A stretch of 64,000 nucleotides of DNA from Ascochyta rabiei (Eukaryota; Ascomycota; Dothideomycetes; Pleosporales; Didymellaceae). Where the stretch lies: the NCBI RefSeq assembly GCF_004011695.2, contig NC_082421.1:1246501-1310500 (forward strand), in the 5' to 3' direction. The translations under genes and the position numbers were made by a program. Numbering within the stretch: position 1 is the first letter of the stretch; every line of letters starts with the position of its first letter. Below are positions 61,232 to 64,000 of this stretch, in pieces. Under the pieces are notes generated by a model that was not told where the DNA came from, searched no databases, and saw only the letters and a list, made by a program, of their open reading frames with translations.

Positions 61232-63079
61232 TAGGGTTTTTTTAATTAATAAGTATTTAATAGTTTACGCTAAGGGAAAATATAACTCTACCTTACCCTA
61301 AGAAATAAAGACTAGCTAAAGCAGATATATTTTAGCCTATTATAGCTATTTCTAATATAAAGAGATAAAGAAAGTTATATTCTACGTTATATAGTTATAA
61401 TTATAAGTAAATATAGAAGAATTAGTATAGAAGAACACCTTTCTAGTATTATTTAGACTATCTAAGAGTGTAATACACCTAATTGCTATATTAGCCTAAA
61501 ACTATCTACTAACTATAAACTTAGGTATTATTAATCTAAACCTTCTATTATAGGGAATATCTATTAACTATAACTACTACTATAGGTATAAGTAGTAGCC
61601 TTATAACTACTATAAGGCTTCTTAGTAGCAGCAGCAGCAGTAGTAGTATTAGCGGCGGCCTGCTTAGCAGCCTCCTGTTCCTCTTACTCCTTCTAGAGTT
61701 AGCTAAGGGTCTTTCTAGTGCCTGTAATCTAGTACTTTAACTAAAAGAAGTTAGACATTATTAAAATAGGTTAAAACGTGCTATAATACCTTCTTATAGA
61801 GAGTAATAGGCGCGTCTAGATTAGACTTACTACTACTCTCCTCTAATAACTTCTTTTACTTTATCTTAGCCTTAATAGCGCTAGCCTTAGATTAATCTTA
61901 CTTCTTAATATAGATACTAGATAAGGTTAACTTACGTGCGTAAGTATTGCTATTATAGAGTATAGGTAGCTCTTCTTATAGTAAATAGTTCCTATAAAGG
62001 TAAGATTATACTATAATAAGCCTAAAAGAGATAGAATATACTCTTAAATTTTACCTAGCAACAAGCTAGCCTAGTTAACAATAGACTTACCTATTGCGGT
62101 CTTCTTGTTAATAGACATAGGCGTAGTAGTAGCAGGTATTATAGAGGTAGTTTTAATGCTAGCTATATTAATAATAGTAGTATAAGTAGTAGTAACTAGG
62201 TAGCAGCTAGAGTAAAGGTGCGCTATATTGCTAGAAAGCCTTAAATAGCTATTAGCGTACTTATTAGGGCCCTAAACGTGTTAAAAGATGCTAAAACAAG
62301 CTAAAAGGAGATAAAACACGTACTAATAGGTAATTCTTATTACTATTATAACACTCTCTATAGTAGTAGGCCTAGGTGTCCCTATAACATAGGCTACCCT
62401 ATAAAGCTAGGTTAGTAGAGAAATAACCTACTCTATAGATATTACTATTAGTAATATAGTAGACATATAGCATACAGTACTACTTAGTAGTTCTACTATT
62501 CTTAGTAATGTTAATCTTATAGTAAGTAGGTATTAACATAACAGCTATAGTAAATAGTAGTTAGTAATAGTTAGTAATAGTTAGGGGTAGGTAGTAGTAG
62601 TTAGAAGTAGTTTAGAAAGGTTACTAAGGCGTGTTATGCAGTACTATCTGCTAAAACATATTAGAACATGCTAGAAAGACATAGAAAATCCCTTAGCTAT
62701 CCTTATAAAAGTGCTAGACAGAATAGGTTAGTACTTACTAAAATAAAGTAGGATATAGTAGTAACTAATAAAACTAGGGGTATAGATAGCTTATATACTG
62801 CTAGCTACCTAGTTAGAGCTTTAGCCTGCGTAAGCAGCTGCCTAAACCCTAGAGGTAAAGTAAGAGGTAAAAGAGGATTTCTGTTTAACCTTTACTAGGT
62901 AAAGGCAGAATTAGGATTAAGCTCTATCTAGCCTTATAAGGCGTCTAAAATGCCTAAATCTAGTTAGAATTAGCTATAACAGGATAGATAGAGTAAACAC
63001 GTCTAAAGCTAGGCTAAAATAATACAGTATTACTAATTATACTATTATTTAAGCTAAACAATCTAGAGAAGGGAGGTAT
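61232..63079 (-). other. G3 segment between pol and 3' LTR with antisense frames
   Basis: About 1.85 kb not explained by pol. The minus strand holds an ATG at 62118 followed nine codons later by GTAAGT (62090-62085), a fungal-type 5' splice site; a basic Lys/Ser-rich frame at about 61990-61765; and a second ATG at 61758 opening a Gln/Glu then Ala-rich frame (EEQEAAKQAAA) to about 61570. Several AAAACxxGCTA-like motifs recur at 61770, 62275-62320 and 62650. No domain recognised. It may be a spliced antisense gene of the retroelement, or non-coding. Confidence 0.42.
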
Positions 63080-63281
63080 TATTAGGTGCTAGGCCTAGAG
63101 GTACCTCTGCTAGTCTTAGTAAGCTACTATAGGGCTAGCTAGCCCAGACTATATAAAGGTGTTAGAGGTTATTACTAATACTTTAGTAATTAGTCTTGTT
63201 ACTATATACTACGTACCTTAAAACACCTACTATCCTCTTTAACCCTATCTTCTCTTGTAATTGCTTTGTACACTCTTTATA
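63080..63281 (+). repeat. G3 3' LTR
   Basis: 202 bp, TATTAGGTGCTAGGCC to CTCTTTATA; both TG and CA ends are RIP-altered. Preceded by polypurine AGAGAAGGGAGG and followed by GCAGT. Confidence 0.93.
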
Positions 63282-63286
63282 GCAGT

Positions 63287-63554
63287 CGTAAACCCTAAGT
63301 AACACCCTTAAACTTAGGTTATAATTAATGCTTATAAAGATAAGGATTTAGAGGTATATAGATAGCTTACCTACCTCTATAGTTAAAGCGTTTAAAAAGG
63401 TCTTAAAGGGGGTAGCTATAATTGCGTATAAGCTAGTGTTAGTATAATAGGAGATTACTAAGCTTTAAGCTGCTAATAAGATAGCTATATAACAAAAACT
63501 ACACAAAAGAAAGTAGGTTAAGAAAGAAGGTACTCTAATATTTAAAGAGGGCTA
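63287..63554 (+). pseudogene. B4 transposase, continuation
   Basis: Resumes the B-family transposase after G3 (CGTAAACCCTAAG...) up to the TA at 63553-63554 where B6 is inserted. The last ~300 bp of B4 must lie beyond B6, outside the window. Confidence 0.88.
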
Positions 63555-64000
63555 ACGTACCCTACGGGCGAGCCGCTTAACAGGCGAGCCGCTTACTTTT
63601 GCCAAGCCCCTACCAAACTTCTCCTCCTACACTAATGTCTTCTTAACAACACCATTTAGACGCGTTAAAGGAAGCTTAGATACAGCTTACGCTCTAGGCT
63701 CTTAAACAAGACATAAATCTCTCTTAGCAACGCGCTGCAGCTATCTACAGGGTCCCTTAAAAGACACTAAGTAACTAACATACAGAACAACCTTTATACA
63801 CAGATTCTATAGCTAACTTACAGAAGCTAGATAATAATAAGAAGGAGGTAATTATTAAGCATGTTCTTAAGCTAGATGCGCGAGAATTTTCCTCTTAGCT
63901 CTTAGATATAGCTACTATAGCTAATTCTTTGCGCGCTAAGCGCAATCTAGGCCCTATTAGCGTAAACTGGCCTAGTACGTTTGTTAAGCAACACCTAGAG
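63555..64000 (+). mobile_element. pogo-like DNA transposon B6, left end only
   Basis: TIR ACGTACCCTACGGGCGAGCC with both iterons nearly consensus, inserted in B4 and cut by the window edge. Among the least mutated sequence in the window. Confidence 0.95.
63635..64000 (+). pseudogene. B6 transposase, amino-terminal part
   Basis: ATG at 63635, then the helix-turn-helix and CENP-B/Tc5-type DNA-binding region (122 codons visible). There are already several TAA/TAG at Gln/Trp positions in this short stretch, so it is inactive. The remainder is off-window. Confidence 0.88.

Larger units (their letters stand above)
49779..63281 (+). mobile_element. Gypsy chromovirus G3, full length
   Basis: LTRs of 201 and 202 bp, a GCAGT duplication (49774-49778, 63282-63286) and a polypurine tract AGAGAAGGGAGG before the 3' LTR. 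It lies inside the B4 transposase. Without A7, A8, D2 and B3 it is about 7.3 kb. gag with zinc knuckle, protease, RT, RNase H, integrase and chromodomain occur in chromovirus order, then a 1.85-kb non-pol segment with antisense frames. Confidence 0.93.

Noticed and set aside
1..64000. A reassigned genetic code in which TAA and TAG mean Gln
   Set aside because: Gln positions do read TAA/TAG almost everywhere, but Trp and Arg positions do so as well, start codons became ATA, non-coding LTR ends changed TG/CA to TA, and sister copies show CAA/CAG at the same sites. RIP explains all of these.
1..64000. Mitochondrial or plasmid origin because of the AT richness
   Set aside because: No mitochondrial genes, tRNAs or introns are visible; the content is nuclear-type transposons with RIP, which acts on nuclear DNA.
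1..64000. tRNA or rRNA genes
   Set aside because: No cloverleaf-capable stretch with A and B boxes and no rRNA core sequence was noticed on reading both strands; a covariance-model scan would be decisive.

Overview
This window looks like a piece of an AT-rich, repeat-only isochore of a filamentous ascomycete. The case rests on three sequence observations. First, fungal-type transposons are present: Fot/pogo-like, Tc1-like, Ty3/Gypsy chromoviruses, a REM-like Gypsy and a Ty1/Copia element. Second, all of them carry the mutational signature of repeat-induced point mutation (RIP): CpA changed to TpA on both strands, while CpG is left largely alone. Third, virtually every Gln and Trp codon of the transposon genes has become TAG or TAA, several start codons have become ATA, and LTR ends read TA...TA in place of TG...CA. 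I see no intact host gene, tRNA or rRNA. The species cannot be named from this sequence.

Layout, from outside in. An unidentified decayed reading frame ('X', + strand: 13955-14335, 16284-16581, 47812-48480) is the outermost sequence. It is split by four insertions. (1) Gypsy chromovirus G1 (1-13954, its 5' LTR lies off the left edge) contains pogo elements A1 (itself split by B1), A2 and A3, and a small hairpin element H. (2) A tandem TRIM-like element D1 lies at 14336-16283. (3) A REM-like Gypsy G4 on the minus strand (16582-47811, two 224-bp LTRs, CTAG duplication) contains Copia C1 (which contains pogo B2), chromovirus G2 (which contains Tc1-like F and pogo A4 and A5) and pogo A6. (4) Pogo element B4 starts at 48481 and runs off the right edge. 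It is split by chromovirus G3 (49779-63281, GCAGT duplication), which holds truncated A7, A8, TRIM D2 and B3, and it is split again by B6 at 63555.

The nest can be unwound exactly because target duplications are recognisable (TA for pogo and Tc1 elements, ATAGG for Copia, GCAGT and CTAG for two Gypsies, 8 bp for H), because reading frames rejoin across them, and because G1 and G2 serve as each other's empty-site controls. All seven complete A elements are exactly 1863 bp and three complete B elements are exactly 1864 bp once nested DNA is removed. Decay has therefore been almost entirely by substitution.

Biologically this is a graveyard: no transposase or polyprotein here can be translated. 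The points most worth pursuing are antisense reading frames between pol and the 3' LTR in two unrelated Gypsy elements (G3, G4), the paired family-specific iterons inside the pogo TIRs, the hairpin element whose arms match the TRIM LTR, and the unidentified outermost frame X.
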